Shown here: positions 50,246 to 59,181 of the stretch, piece after piece
Layout: each line of letters begins with the position of its first letter
Position numbering within the stretch: the stretch's first letter is position 1
Assembly: GCF_900103875.1 (NCBI RefSeq)
Contig: NZ_LT629705.1
Coordinates: 4,411,001-4,475,000 of the forward strand
Direction of reading: 5' to 3'
DNA from: Pseudomonas arsenicoxydans
Lineage (GTDB): Bacteria > Pseudomonadota > Gammaproteobacteria > Pseudomonadales > Pseudomonadaceae
Length of the DNA: 64,000 nucleotides
Made by a program: the position numbers and the translations under genes
Notes under the pieces: generated by a model
The model's database searches: none
What the model was told of the DNA's origin: nothing
Seen by the model: only the letters and a program-made list of their open reading frames with translations

Positions 50246-51910
50246 GTGGTAACGACAAAAATAATCGCTCCCGCGCCAGGCGCCTACGCCTATCCGTTGC
50301 TGATCAAGAGCCTGCTGCTCTCGGGGGCGCGCTATTCGCCCGATCAGGAGATCGTCTACGCGGACAAGCTGCGCTACAGCTACCGAACGCTGAATCAGCG
50401 CATCCAGCAATTGGCCAATGCGCTGACCCAGGCGGGCGTCAAGGCCGGGGATACGGTGGCGCTGCTCGATTGGGACAGCCATCGGTACCTGGAGTGTTTT
50501 TTTGCCGTGCCGATGCTGGGCGCGGTATTGCATACGGTCAATATCCGCCTTTCGGACGAGCAGATTCTCTACACCATGAACCATGCCGAGGATGACCTGG
50601 TGCTGGTTCATGATGATTTCCTGCCATTGATGGAGCGGATTCATGATCAGCTGACGACGGTCAAAGGCTACCTTCAGCTCAGCGACGCCGATGCGCCAGC
50701 GACCACGCTACCGGTGCTGGGGGAATACGAGGATCTGTTGGCGCAGGCTGAGCCGCACTTCGAATTCCCGGACTTCGATGAACACTCGGTGGCGACGCTC
50801 TTCTACACCACTGGCACCACCGGAAATCCCAAGGGCGTTTACTTCAGTCACCGCCAATTGGTGCTGCATACGCTCAATGCAGTCGGCACGTTAGGGGTGT
50901 ACCAAGGCGCGCCGCTGTTGCGTTCCGACGATGTCTACATGCCCATCACGCTGATGTTTCATGTGCATGCCTGGGGCGTGCCTTATGTCGCAACGCTGAT
51001 GGGCATCAAGCAGGTTTATCCGGGGCGCTACGAGCCCAATCTACTGGTCAGGCTGTTCCGCGAAGAAAAGGTCAGTTTTTCCCATTGCGTGCCCACGATC
51101 CTGCAAATGATCCTCGGGTGCGACGAAGCGACCCGGACCGACTTCAACGGCTGGAAAATGCTCTTGGGCGGCAGCGCCTTGACCCAAGGGCTGGCGTCCC
51201 AGGCCACAGCGCGGGGCATACGTGTCCATAGCGGTTACGGGATGTCGGAAACCTGTCCGTTACTGTGCGTGACCCACCTGCGTGACGTGGAGCTTGAACA
51301 GCCAGCGCAAGCGCAAGTAGCGGCTCGCATCAAGACCGGCGTGGCGGTGCCGATGGTCGACCTGAAAATCATCGATGCCAACGGCAATGAGGCGCCTCAG
51401 GATGGCGAGGCATTGGGAGAAATCGTGGTGCGGGCCCCCTGGCTGACACAAGGCTACCTAAAGGATCCGGACCAGGGTGCGCAACTATGGGAACAGGGCT
51501 GGATGCATACCGGCGACATTGCCTCTATCGATGCCTTGGGCGTGATCGAGATCAAGGACCGGATCAAGGACGTCATCAAAACCGGCGGGGAGTGGGTCAG
51601 CTCACTGGAACTGGAAAACCTTCTCAGCGAGCATCCCGCCGTGACCTCGGTGGCGGTCGTCGGCATTCCAGACTCGCAATGGGGTGAACGGCCAATGGCG
51701 CTGGTGGTGTGTGCGGCGGGAGAGTGCATTACTGCGGACATGCTGGTGGCGCATCTGCATCAGTACGTTGAGCGTGGGCATATCAACAAGTGGGCGATTC
51801 CCAAGCAGATCAGGGTCGTGGCCGATATTCCCAAAACCAGTGTCGGGAAAATCAACAAGCGCTTGATCCGTGAACTCGAGCTGAGCCAGCAGGCGCTGGA
51901 TATTGGCTGA
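50246..51910 (+). CDS. AlkK-like fatty acyl-CoA ligase
   Basis: A 554-residue AMP-forming ligase of the AlkK/medium-chain branch. Motifs: FYTTGTTGNPKGVYFSHRQ (ATP binding), HSGYGMSETCP, GWMHTGDIASIDALGVIEIKDRIKDVIKTGGEWVSS, and PKTSVGKINKRLIRE with the catalytic lysine. It starts with GTG at 50246 behind an AGGAAG RBS. It would activate medium or long acids to CoA esters, ahead of the acyl-CoA dehydrogenase directly upstream. It is the last gene of the DUF1302 unit. Confidence 0.9.
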   Translation: MVTTKIIAPAPGAYAYPLLIKSLLLSGARYSPDQEIVYADKLRYSYRTLNQRIQQLANALTQAGVKAGDTVALLDWDSHRYLECFFAVPMLGAVLHTVNIRLSDEQILYTMNHAEDDLVLVHDDFLPLMERIHDQLTTVKGYLQLSDADAPATTLPVLGEYEDLLAQAEPHFEFPDFDEHSVATLFYTTGTTGNPKGVYFSHRQLVLHTLNAVGTLGVYQGAPLLRSDDVYMPITLMFHVHAWGVPYVATLMGIKQVYPGRYEPNLLVRLFREEKVSFSHCVPTILQMILGCDEATRTDFNGWKMLLGGSALTQGLASQATARGIRVHSGYGMSETCPLLCVTHLRDVELEQPAQAQVAARIKTGVAVPMVDLKIIDANGNEAPQDGEALGEIVVRAPWLTQGYLKDPDQGAQLWEQGWMHTGDIASIDALGVIEIKDRIKDVIKTGGEWVSSLELENLLSEHPAVTSVAVVGIPDSQWGERPMALVVCAAGECITADMLVAHLHQYVERGHINKWAIPKQIRVVADIPKTSVGKINKRLIRELELSQQALDIG

Positions 51911-51965
51911 TCTGGACTAGACTCATGCGTTCAGGTCAGTGACTTACTCGCGTGAGGTCTTGGAC

Positions 51966-52787
51966 ATGGCAAAGGAAAAGAAGAGCAGCAAAAAAAGTAA
52001 TGCCGACGAACGCCCGAAGATGACTAACAAGGAGTACCTGAGTGAACTGCGCCGACTGCACGTCGAAGTCGTGAAGCTGCAGGAATGGGTGCAGCACAAA
52101 GGCATCAAGGTTTGTATTGTCTTCGAGGGCCGCGATGGCGCCGGCAAGGGCGGGACGATCAAGGCGCTGACCGAACGGGTCAGCCCGCGCATCTTTCGGG
52201 TGGTGGCGTTGCCTGCACCGACCGACCGCGAAAAAAGCCAGATGTATGTGCAACGTTACCTGCCGCATCTGCCCGCGGCCGGCGAAGTAGTGATTTTCGA
52301 CCGCAGTTGGTACAACCGCGCCGGCGTCGAGCGAGTGATGGGATTTTGCACCAAGGAGCAGGTTGAAGGTTTCCTCAAGGCAATCCCCCTGGTGGAGCGC
52401 GCGATCGTCGATTCGGGGGTGATCCTGCTCAAGTATTGGCTGGAAGTCAGTCCCGAGGAGCAGACCCGTCGGCTCGAAGAGCGCATCAAGGACGGACGCA
52501 AAATCTGGAAGCTGACGCCCATGGACCTGAAGTCATACAGCCGTTGGTACGACTATTCGCGTGCCCGGGACGACATGTTCAAAGCCAGCGACACCGAACA
52601 CGCCCCCTGGCTGGTGGCCAACTCCAACGACAAGCGCCGAGCTCGTCTGAACATCATTACCGACTTGCTCAGCCGCATCCCTTACAAGCAGGTGCCGCGA
52701 GAAAAAGTGACGCTGCCCCAACGGCAAAAACCCGGTAAGTATCGCGAGCCGGATCATCCATTGAGGCACGTGCCCGAGAAGTTCTAA
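51966..52787 (+). CDS. ppk2: Polyphosphate kinase 2
   Basis: A 273-residue PPK2-family kinase using polyphosphate to phosphorylate nucleoside di- or monophosphates. The Walker A GRDGAGKGG is at residues 55-63, Walker B in EVVIFDRSWYNRAG near 107-120, and a lid segment KIWKLTPMDLKSYSRWYDYSRARD follows. Length and the charged N-terminus (KEKKSSKKSNADERPK) fit a class I, single-domain enzyme. The ATG at 51966 is preceded by GAGG. It is not obviously part of the preceding operon. Confidence 0.93.
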   Translation: MAKEKKSSKKSNADERPKMTNKEYLSELRRLHVEVVKLQEWVQHKGIKVCIVFEGRDGAGKGGTIKALTERVSPRIFRVVALPAPTDREKSQMYVQRYLPHLPAAGEVVIFDRSWYNRAGVERVMGFCTKEQVEGFLKAIPLVERAIVDSGVILLKYWLEVSPEEQTRRLEERIKDGRKIWKLTPMDLKSYSRWYDYSRARDDMFKASDTEHAPWLVANSNDKRRARLNIITDLLSRIPYKQVPREKVTLPQRQKPGKYREPDHPLRHVPEKF

Positions 52788-52797
52788 GGGTGTGCAA

Positions 52798-53445
52798 TCA
52801 GCCGGCCGGTTCGGCCGTACAACTCATCGCCACTGAGCCAGGCTTCTGGAAAACAGCGGTATTGTCGGTTTGCCAGAAGCTGTAGCTCCCCAGCGCATCC
52901 TTGCCGATGTAACGGGTGCCCACATCACTCTGCACCTGGTTCAGGGTGATCGAGGCGTTTGCCCATTTCAGGTACACGGCACCGGGCTGGGTGATGAAGT
53001 AGGTGGCGGCGATCAACACGTTCATCCCGGTACATCGAAATGCCACGGGGCCTTCGGTCAGTCTGTCCGGGTCCTTGGTCCGCACAATGGCCGAACCCTG
53101 GCGCAACTGGTACGCGCGCTCGGCATAACTGCGGATGACGCACGTTTTGGGCACAGGGTCGGAGGCACACCGATTGCGTATATCGACCCAGAACTGCTGG
53201 TCGATGATGACGTTGTCTGGCGGTGGTACCGAACGCTCATCCGTGAGCGCCAGGTGATAAAGACGCATCAGTTCAACGTCCATCTGCGCCAGTAGCGGGT
53301 CGCGACAGATCAGCTTTTCGACGGTTGCCTTTGCCGTGGCGCAATCGAAACTGGTTTTGAAGGACGCCGCGTTGGCACAGGTGCTCGTCGCCGCGCACAA
53401 GCTGGCAGCGAGCAGGCAGGTGAAAAGGGTCGCGACCGTTTTCAT
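52798..53445 (-). CDS. Exported LprI-MliC fusion lysozyme inhibitor
   Basis: A 215-residue exported protein with a signal peptide (LFTCLLAASLCAATSTCANA). The N-terminal half is LprI/DUF1311-like (FDCATAKATVEKLICRDPLLAQMDVELMRLYHLAL with paired cysteines), while the C-terminal 80 residues match the MliC C-type lysozyme inhibitor fold: FRCTGMNVLIAATYF, AVYLKWANASITLNQV, ALGSYSFWQT and VAMSCTAEPAG. Both modules are linked to lysozyme inhibition, so the protein probably protects peptidoglycan in the periplasm. It is convergent with ppk2, 10 bp apart. Confidence 0.82.
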   Translation of the reverse strand: MKTVATLFTCLLAASLCAATSTCANAASFKTSFDCATAKATVEKLICRDPLLAQMDVELMRLYHLALTDERSVPPPDNVIIDQQFWVDIRNRCASDPVPKTCVIRSYAERAYQLRQGSAIVRTKDPDRLTEGPVAFRCTGMNVLIAATYFITQPGAVYLKWANASITLNQVQSDVGTRYIGKDALGSYSFWQTDNTAVFQKPGSVAMSCTAEPAG

Positions 53446-53587
53446 GTTGGCTTCACCCGAAACATTGCGTGATGCGCGGATTGCCGTAGGACCTCTTCCG
53501 TTGATTAGTCATTCGTTTGCATAAGGTGTATCGCAGTGTAAGTCAGTGCTCGAAACTTGCCACCCCCGCGCGCCAGCGGGTGTTTTT

Positions 53588-54925
53588 TCAGAATCGATCC
53601 AGCCTGTAGGGTTCAATGGCCGGCAACCCATGGGAAGGGGGAACCGTCGCAGGCAAGGCGATTTGCGCGATCAGTTCGGCGGTCACCGCCGCCTGCGTCA
53701 GCCCAAGGTGCTGGTGACCGAAAGCCAGCAGCACCTTGCCGTCGCACACCCGGTCGATGATCGGCAGGGAGTCAGGCAAGGAGGGGCGAAATCCCATCCA
53801 GGGCGAGGCCGCCTGCGCATTCAAGTCCCGCGTGAACAGGCCTGCACTCAACCGGTGCAATTGCCAGGCGCGCTCCATGGCCGCCGGCCGTTCGAGGCCG
53901 GCGAACTCGACGGTGCCTGCCAGTCTCAGTCCATCAGCCATCGGGGTCATGATGAATTTGCGCTCCAGCGAGGTGACGGCGAAAGGCAACCGCTCCTGCT
54001 CATAGGGCAACATCAGGTGATACCCGCGCTCGGTGTCCAGCGGCACCTGCTTGCCGGTCAACACTGCCGTCAGTTTTGCCGAGTGGGCGCCGCAGGCGAT
54101 CAGTACCCTGCGTGCCGTCAGAGGGCCTTGATCGGTGATCAGCGACACGCCGTCCGCCTGGAGATGGGCGCTCAGGACCTGTTGCTTGAGGAAATGCACG
54201 CCGCTGGTTTTCGCGGCCTCTACCAGTTCGCAGACAACCCGGTAGGGGTCGAGAAAATGACCCGTTTGCGGAAAAAACAGGCCGCCCTGCATGCGTTCGC
54301 TGAGTTGCGGCGCCGTGTCGCGCACCGTCGTGGCGGTCCAGTAGTCGACCGGCACCTCTTGATGCTGCATCCGCGCCTGCAGCGCTTCGATGGCCTGACG
54401 CGATTCAGGGCGTTCGAACACCAGCAAGGAACCATCCTGGCGCAGCAGATCGGGGCGGGCAATGTCCTTGAGCAATCGGTGCCAGGCGCCAAGGCTGCTT
54501 TCGTTGAGGGCGCGCAGGCCGGACACGGTCCGTTGGAAAGGCGCCGCACGCAGGTTTAGCAGCAGGCGGGTGAACCAGGGCAGGGCACGCGGCAGGTATC
54601 TCCAGTCCAGGCGCAGCGGGCCCATCGGGTCCATGAGCATGCCGGGCAGGCGTTTGAGGATGGACAGGTCGGCGATGGGGAACACCTGTTCGGTCGCCAG
54701 GTGCCCGGCATTGCCAAACGAGGCGCCCCGGCCAGGGTCTTGCTGGTCGATGACCACCACTCGCAGACCTTGGCGCGCCAGCCGAAGGGCGCAGGCGACG
54801 CCGATGATGCCGGCGCCGACCACGGCAATGTCCGGGGTGTCGATGGCGGGGCCGCTCGCCCGAAAGGCTTCGTGGCGAGCAGTGTTGGCGTGCTCACCGC
54901 TCAATATTTGGCCTGTCACAGTCAT
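53588..54925 (-). CDS. D-hydroxyproline dehydrogenase-type flavoprotein (DadA-like)
   Basis: A 445-residue DAO-family FAD enzyme with IAVVGAGIIGVACALRLARQGLRVVVID near residue 33, SFGNAGHLA, ACGAHSAKL and the C-terminal FGHQHLGLTQAAVTAELIA. In the cluster with a hydroxyproline epimerase and a DHDPS-family deaminase it should oxidise cis-4-hydroxy-D-proline to pyrroline-4-hydroxy-2-carboxylate, a job done in some pseudomonads by a single-chain HypO-like enzyme instead of the LhpBEF complex. An AGGAAG RBS precedes the ATG. A general D-amino acid role is the alternative. Confidence 0.82.
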   Translation of the reverse strand: MTVTGQILSGEHANTARHEAFRASGPAIDTPDIAVVGAGIIGVACALRLARQGLRVVVIDQQDPGRGASFGNAGHLATEQVFPIADLSILKRLPGMLMDPMGPLRLDWRYLPRALPWFTRLLLNLRAAPFQRTVSGLRALNESSLGAWHRLLKDIARPDLLRQDGSLLVFERPESRQAIEALQARMQHQEVPVDYWTATTVRDTAPQLSERMQGGLFFPQTGHFLDPYRVVCELVEAAKTSGVHFLKQQVLSAHLQADGVSLITDQGPLTARRVLIACGAHSAKLTAVLTGKQVPLDTERGYHLMLPYEQERLPFAVTSLERKFIMTPMADGLRLAGTVEFAGLERPAAMERAWQLHRLSAGLFTRDLNAQAASPWMGFRPSLPDSLPIIDRVCDGKVLLAFGHQHLGLTQAAVTAELIAQIALPATVPPSHGLPAIEPYRLDRF

Positions 54926-54967
54926 GGCGTCTTCCTGGCGATGAGGGTGGGCACGGTCAGGGTGAAT

Positions 54968-55915
54968 TCAGGCGACGTTGTGTTCTGCCGACCAGTGCTT
55001 GTACCACTGGCGGAACAACGCGTACTGGTTCTCGGCGTAATGCCGTTGGGCATCGCTCAACACATCGGTTTCGTTGAAATGCAGGGTGTATTCCTTGTCG
55101 CCATTGAGCACCATCAGGTGCTTGTAATAGAGCACCAGGTCGCAGCCCTCGTCGAAGGACGACAGCACGGCCAGCGCCGATTCCAGTTCGGTAGCCAGGC
55201 GGCGGGCCTTGGCATCGCCCTTGGCCGCTTGCTTGCTCAGTGCCACCAGTTGCAGCACTTCACGCGGTAGCGCATTGCCGATGCCAGTGATCGCTCCGGT
55301 GGCGTTGCAATTAACGAAACCATGGACCACTTGGGTGTCGACACCGACCATCAGGGTGACGTTATCGTCCGCGGAGGTGATGTTCTCGGCGGCGTAACGC
55401 AGGTCGGCAGCACCACCAAACTCCTTGAAGCCGATCAGGTTCGAGTGTTCGCGGCGCAACTCGAAGAACAGGTCTGCGCGGGTGGAAAACCCATAGTAAG
55501 GGCTGTTGTAGATCACTGACGGCAACTGCGGTGCCGCCTGCAAAATGGCCGAAAAATGTGCTTTTTGCGCGGCGGGCGAGGCGCCACGGGAGAGAACGCG
55601 GGGGATCACCATCAGGCCATGGGCGCCGACGCTGGCGGCATGGGCCGCGTGGGAAATCGCTTCGCGACTGTTGACGGCGCCGGTGCCGACAATTGTCGGA
55701 ACGCCTGCGGCGACCAGACGTGCCACGCCTTCCTGGCGCTCTGCTTCGGTCAGCAGCGGCCAATCCCCCATGGACCCGCAATACACCACCGCACTCATGC
55801 CGATATCAACCAGCTCGCGCCCCTTGGCCACCAACGCATCAAAATCCGGTTTACGTGCGGCGGTGCAGGGGGTCATCAGCGCAGGAATGCAGCCAGTGAA
55901 AATGCTATCGCTCAT
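54968..55915 (-). CDS. DHDPS-family pyrroline-4-hydroxy-2-carboxylate deaminase
   Basis: A 315-residue class I aldolase-fold protein of the dihydrodipicolinate synthase family. Schiff-base Lys164 lies in LIGFKEFGG and Tyr136 in SVIYNSPYYGF; the glycine-rich YCGSMGDWPLL replaces the GTTGE of true DapA. This pattern and the operon context indicate the deaminase giving 2-oxoglutarate semialdehyde in the hydroxyproline pathway. It sits 42 bp upstream of the dehydrogenase gene and 60 bp downstream of the epimerase gene. Confidence 0.85.
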   Translation of the reverse strand: MSDSIFTGCIPALMTPCTAARKPDFDALVAKGRELVDIGMSAVVYCGSMGDWPLLTEAERQEGVARLVAAGVPTIVGTGAVNSREAISHAAHAASVGAHGLMVIPRVLSRGASPAAQKAHFSAILQAAPQLPSVIYNSPYYGFSTRADLFFELRREHSNLIGFKEFGGAADLRYAAENITSADDNVTLMVGVDTQVVHGFVNCNATGAITGIGNALPREVLQLVALSKQAAKGDAKARRLATELESALAVLSSFDEGCDLVLYYKHLMVLNGDKEYTLHFNETDVLSDAQRHYAENQYALFRQWYKHWSAEHNVA

Positions 55916-55975
55916 TTGTTCAGCTCCTTGACGCGTTTATTCAAATGACGGGAAGGTGAAGTGCCGCGTGGTCGC

Positions 55976-56902
55976 TCAAATGCCCCACGCGAAGGGATCC
56001 TGTTCGTCGATCAGCAGTGTGCTGTCGGCAGTCATGAACGCTTGGCCGGTAATGAACGGGCGGATGCGCTCGCCTTCCCATTCGTAACTGCCGACGAATT
56101 GGCTGCCGGTGATGCTGGCCTGGACCCAGCGCTCGCCGGCGGCGAGTTTTCCATCGGCGGCCAGGCACGCCAGTTTGGCGCTGGTGCCGGTGCCGCAGGC
56201 CGAGCGGTCGTAGGCTTTGCCGGGGCACATGACGAAGTTGCGGCTGTCCGCGTGCTCGTCGTCGGCGAACAGTTCGACATGGTCGATCAGCGCGCCGCCT
56301 TCACCATGGATACCTTGGGCCTCCAGCGCCTTGAGCATCGCCCAGGTGTATTCGGTGAGGGCTTCGACATTGTCCATATGCAGCACCTGGCCGTGGTCGG
56401 ACACCAGGTAGAACCAGTTGCCACCCCAGGCGATGTCGCCGAACACGCGGCCGTATCCGGGAACATCGACCGGGACCTGCTGGCGGTGGCGGTAGGCGGG
56501 CACGTTGCGCAAGGTCACCGTGCCGTCTTCATGCAGCGTGGCGTCGACCGGACCGACCGGCGTATCGATCTTGTGCACACCGGGCGCAATGTGGCCCAGG
56601 TAGTGCAATGAGTTCACCAGGCCAATGGTGCCGTGACCGCACATGCCGAGGTAGCCGGCGTTGTTGAAGAAGATCACGCCACACGTGGCATCCGGCGAGA
56701 CCGGTTCACAATACAAGGCGCCGACCAGCACATCGTTGCCACGGGGTTCCAGCAGGCAGGCTCGACGCCATTGATCATGCTGGTCGCGCAGGGCATCACG
56801 CTTCTCGGCCATGGTCTGGCCGGGCAGTTGCGCAAAGCCTTTCATCACCAGGCGAGTCGGTTCGCCGCCGGTGTGGGAATCAATGACGTGGATGCGTTTC
56901 AT
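55976..56902 (-). CDS. lhpA: 4-hydroxyproline 2-epimerase
   Basis: A 308-residue proline racemase-family enzyme with both catalytic cysteines, Cys88 in [10 protein letters not shown] and Cys236 in [12 protein letters not shown], the pair and numbering typical of hydroxyproline epimerases rather than the Thr-containing 3-hydroxyproline dehydratases. It converts trans-4-hydroxy-L-proline to cis-4-hydroxy-D-proline. I chose 56902 ([17 protein letters not shown]) as the family-like start with a GAAGG RBS; an ATG at 56923 also has an AAGG RBS. It heads the minus-strand operon, divergent from the PAS-AraC regulator. Confidence 0.92.
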   Translation of the reverse strand: MKRIHVIDSHTGGEPTRLVMKGFAQLPGQTMAEKRDALRDQHDQWRRACLLEPRGNDVLVGALYCEPVSPDATCGVIFFNNAGYLGMCGHGTIGLVNSLHYLGHIAPGVHKIDTPVGPVDATLHEDGTVTLRNVPAYRHRQQVPVDVPGYGRVFGDIAWGGNWFYLVSDHGQVLHMDNVEALTEYTWAMLKALEAQGIHGEGGALIDHVELFADDEHADSRNFVMCPGKAYDRSACGTGTSAKLACLAADGKLAAGERWVQASITGSQFVGSYEWEGERIRPFITGQAFMTADSTLLIDEQDPFAWGI

Positions 56903-57153
56903 GGACGTGCCTTCGCCTGACATAGCGTCGCCTTTTTGTGAGTTGTTAAATCGGCAGGTGTGCATGCAATGGCCACAGCGTGAGCGTGTCAGGGCGTTTG
57001 CGATTGATGTTTTGCGTGGGCACGGATGACGAAATCGGCACAATGCGCGTGCTCGATGCGGTCACTTCGCTGGCACCTCGACACGGCTCCCGCCTTGGGT
57101 CAATCTGGGCAGCGAAGGCTTTTGTCTATCCAGAGAGAGGGAGAACAGGATTC

Positions 57154-57957
57154 ATGACGCACAACGCCTTAGCGATCCTGTGCCAGGGAAGCGATCTGAA
57201 TCGTCCCGACACCCTCGATGAATTGCTGGCGGGCGTGGCGTTTCTGTTACCGATGCTGGATGTGATCCCCAATGCCGCGATCTTTATCAAGGACCGTCAG
57301 GCGCGCTATGTCATGGCCAACCGCACGCTGGTCCAGCGCTGTGGATTGAAGCAGTTGCAACCGTTGCTGGGGAAAACCAGCGCCGAGGTGTTTCCGGCAC
57401 AATTGGGGCCTGGTTATACCGAACAGGATCGTCGGGTACTCGAGCAAGGCTTGGTCCTTGAAGACCAGTTGGAGTTGCACTTGTACGGCAGTCGGGAGCC
57501 CGGTTGGTGCCTGACGCATAAACAACCGTTATATAACCGCATCGGCGAAATCATTGGCTTGGCAGGAATTTCGGTCGACCTGCAATCCGCCAGCGATACC
57601 CACCCGGCGTACCAGCGACTGGCCGCGGTCGATCAATACATCCGCGCGCACTTCAATCGCCGTGTCACCTTGGGCGAACTCACGCGCATCGCCGGCATTT
57701 CAGTGGCGCAACTGGAAAGATACTGCAAGCGAGTGTTCCACCTGACACCACGGCAGATGATCCAAAAGGTTCGTCTGGAACACGCGCATCGTCTGTTGCA
57801 CACCGATCTACCCATTACCGACGTGGCCTTGCAGTGCGGCTACACCGATCACAGCGCGTTCACCCGTCAGTTCAAGGCATCCACTGGCTTCACGCCGCGC
57901 CAGTATCGGCAGGCAACCCGGCACGTCAGCAATGACTTCGCCGCTGTACAAACGTAA
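57154..57957 (+). CDS. PAS-AraC transcriptional regulator of hydroxyproline catabolism
   Basis: A 267-residue regulator with an N-terminal PAS domain (MLDVIPNAAIFIKDRQARYVMANRTLVQRCG ... NRIGEIIGLAGISVDL) and a C-terminal AraC HTH (VTLGELTRIAGISVAQLERYCKRVFHLTPRQMI; ITDVALQCGYTDHSAFTRQFKASTGFTPRQYR). It is divergent from the epimerase operon, as LhpR is in Pseudomonas, and probably activates it in response to hydroxyproline or a pathway intermediate. The ATG at 57154 is preceded by GGGAGAACAGGA; the frame is open further upstream without support. Confidence 0.85.
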   Translation: MTHNALAILCQGSDLNRPDTLDELLAGVAFLLPMLDVIPNAAIFIKDRQARYVMANRTLVQRCGLKQLQPLLGKTSAEVFPAQLGPGYTEQDRRVLEQGLVLEDQLELHLYGSREPGWCLTHKQPLYNRIGEIIGLAGISVDLQSASDTHPAYQRLAAVDQYIRAHFNRRVTLGELTRIAGISVAQLERYCKRVFHLTPRQMIQKVRLEHAHRLLHTDLPITDVALQCGYTDHSAFTRQFKASTGFTPRQYRQATRHVSNDFAAVQT

Positions 57958-58001
57958 TCTTCCCAATCCGCGTCCCCTATAAGAAAAATCAGGAGTCATT
58001 G

Positions 58002-58928
58002 ATGCAACCGATCCGTCTCGGTCTGGTGGGCTACGGCAAGATTGCCCAGGACCAACACGTTCCCGCCATCAACGCCAACCCCGCGTTCCAGTTGGTGTCT
58101 GTCGCAACCCAAGGACAACCCTGCGCCGGGGTCGAGAATTTCCGCTCCTTGTCCGAGCTGCTTGAAAATGGCCCGCCAGTCGATGCGATTGCCTTTTGCA
58201 CTCCACCGCAAGGTCGATTTGCTCTGGTGCAACAAGCATTGGCTGCCGGCAAGCACGTGCTGGTAGAAAAACCGCCGTGCGCCACGCTGGGCGAAGCGAT
58301 GGCGCTGGTGAGTCAGGCGCAGGAGCAGGGCGTCAGCGGATTGTTCGCCTGGCATTCACGTTATGCGCCCGGCATCGAAGCCGCCCGTGACTGGCTGGCG
58401 ACCCGCACCCTGCAAAGCGTACAGATCGACTGGAAGGAAGACGTGCGCAAGTGGCACCCAGGCCAGGCATGGATCTGGCAACCCGGCGGCCTCGGTGTCT
58501 TCGATCCCGGCATCAATGCCTTGTCGATAGCAACCCATCTGCTGGCACTGCCGCTGTTTGTCGAGTCTGCCGAACTGCGCGTCCCGAGTAATTGCCAGTC
58601 GCCGATTGCCGCGTCCATCAAGATGTCTGACGCACGCCACCTCGATGTCCGTGCGGAGTTCGATTTCGACCACGGCCATGAGGAACTCTGGAGTATCGAG
58701 ATTCGCTGCACCGAAGGCACCTTGCGCCTGGACAACGGTGGCGCATTGTTGAGCATCGACGGCGTGCCTCAAGCCGTATCGGAGGAGGGCGAGTACGCCG
58801 CGGTGTATCGACATTTTCAACAGCTGATAGGCGATAAAGCCAGCGACCTGGACCTGCAACCGCTGCGCCTGGTGGCCGACAGCTTTTTTGTCGGCAGTCG
58901 AGCGTCGGTCGAGCCGTTTTACGATTAA
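58002..58928 (+). CDS. gal: D-galactose 1-dehydrogenase
   Basis: A 308-residue Gfo/Idh/MocA-type oxidoreductase with the NAD motif LGLVGYGKIAQDQHVPAI at the N-terminus and the catalytic EKPP segment in GKHVLVEKPPCATLGEA. The sequence closely resembles what I remember of the characterised P. fluorescens D-galactose 1-dehydrogenase (for example FAWHSRYAPGIEAARDWL and WHPGQAWIWQPGGLGVFDPG), which oxidises galactose to galactonolactone with NAD(P). An AGGAG RBS precedes the ATG at 58002. The other genes of the galactonate pathway are not in the window. Confidence 0.88.
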   Translation: MQPIRLGLVGYGKIAQDQHVPAINANPAFQLVSVATQGQPCAGVENFRSLSELLENGPPVDAIAFCTPPQGRFALVQQALAAGKHVLVEKPPCATLGEAMALVSQAQEQGVSGLFAWHSRYAPGIEAARDWLATRTLQSVQIDWKEDVRKWHPGQAWIWQPGGLGVFDPGINALSIATHLLALPLFVESAELRVPSNCQSPIAASIKMSDARHLDVRAEFDFDHGHEELWSIEIRCTEGTLRLDNGGALLSIDGVPQAVSEEGEYAAVYRHFQQLIGDKASDLDLQPLRLVADSFFVGSRASVEPFYD

Positions 58929-59181
58929 CGGTCGCCGAGGGGTAGTGTCGATGTCACACCGACCGGTCTGCGTGGCCGGTCATGCTCTGGCAACGGCGAC
59001 GACACCTTGAAAGACGCCCGCGATGTCTACGTGATGGGCACCCTGAGACGGATCGATTCAGTTGGAATGTTTTATTGCCAAGAGAGTCAACCGTCCATCA
59101 CGTTCGCGGAACAGTCCTATGTCTATTCCCGCTCAGACGGTCAAAAACCCATCCAGCGCGCAATGCCAAGAGCCTTAGCAC
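58929..59181. other. Intergenic region before cioA
   Basis: About 250 bp with no convincing gene. A GACCGG/CCGGTC dyad near 58961-58981 may be a weak terminator for gal (no T tract). I found no TTGAT-N4-ATCAA Anr box. A weak AAGAG RBS precedes cioA. Confidence 0.35.

Noticed and set aside
53562..53590. GC-rich hairpin with T6 on the plus strand near the dehydrogenase gene end
   Set aside because: No plus-strand gene ends there and the stem needs a bulge; on the minus strand, where the gene ends, no T tract follows.
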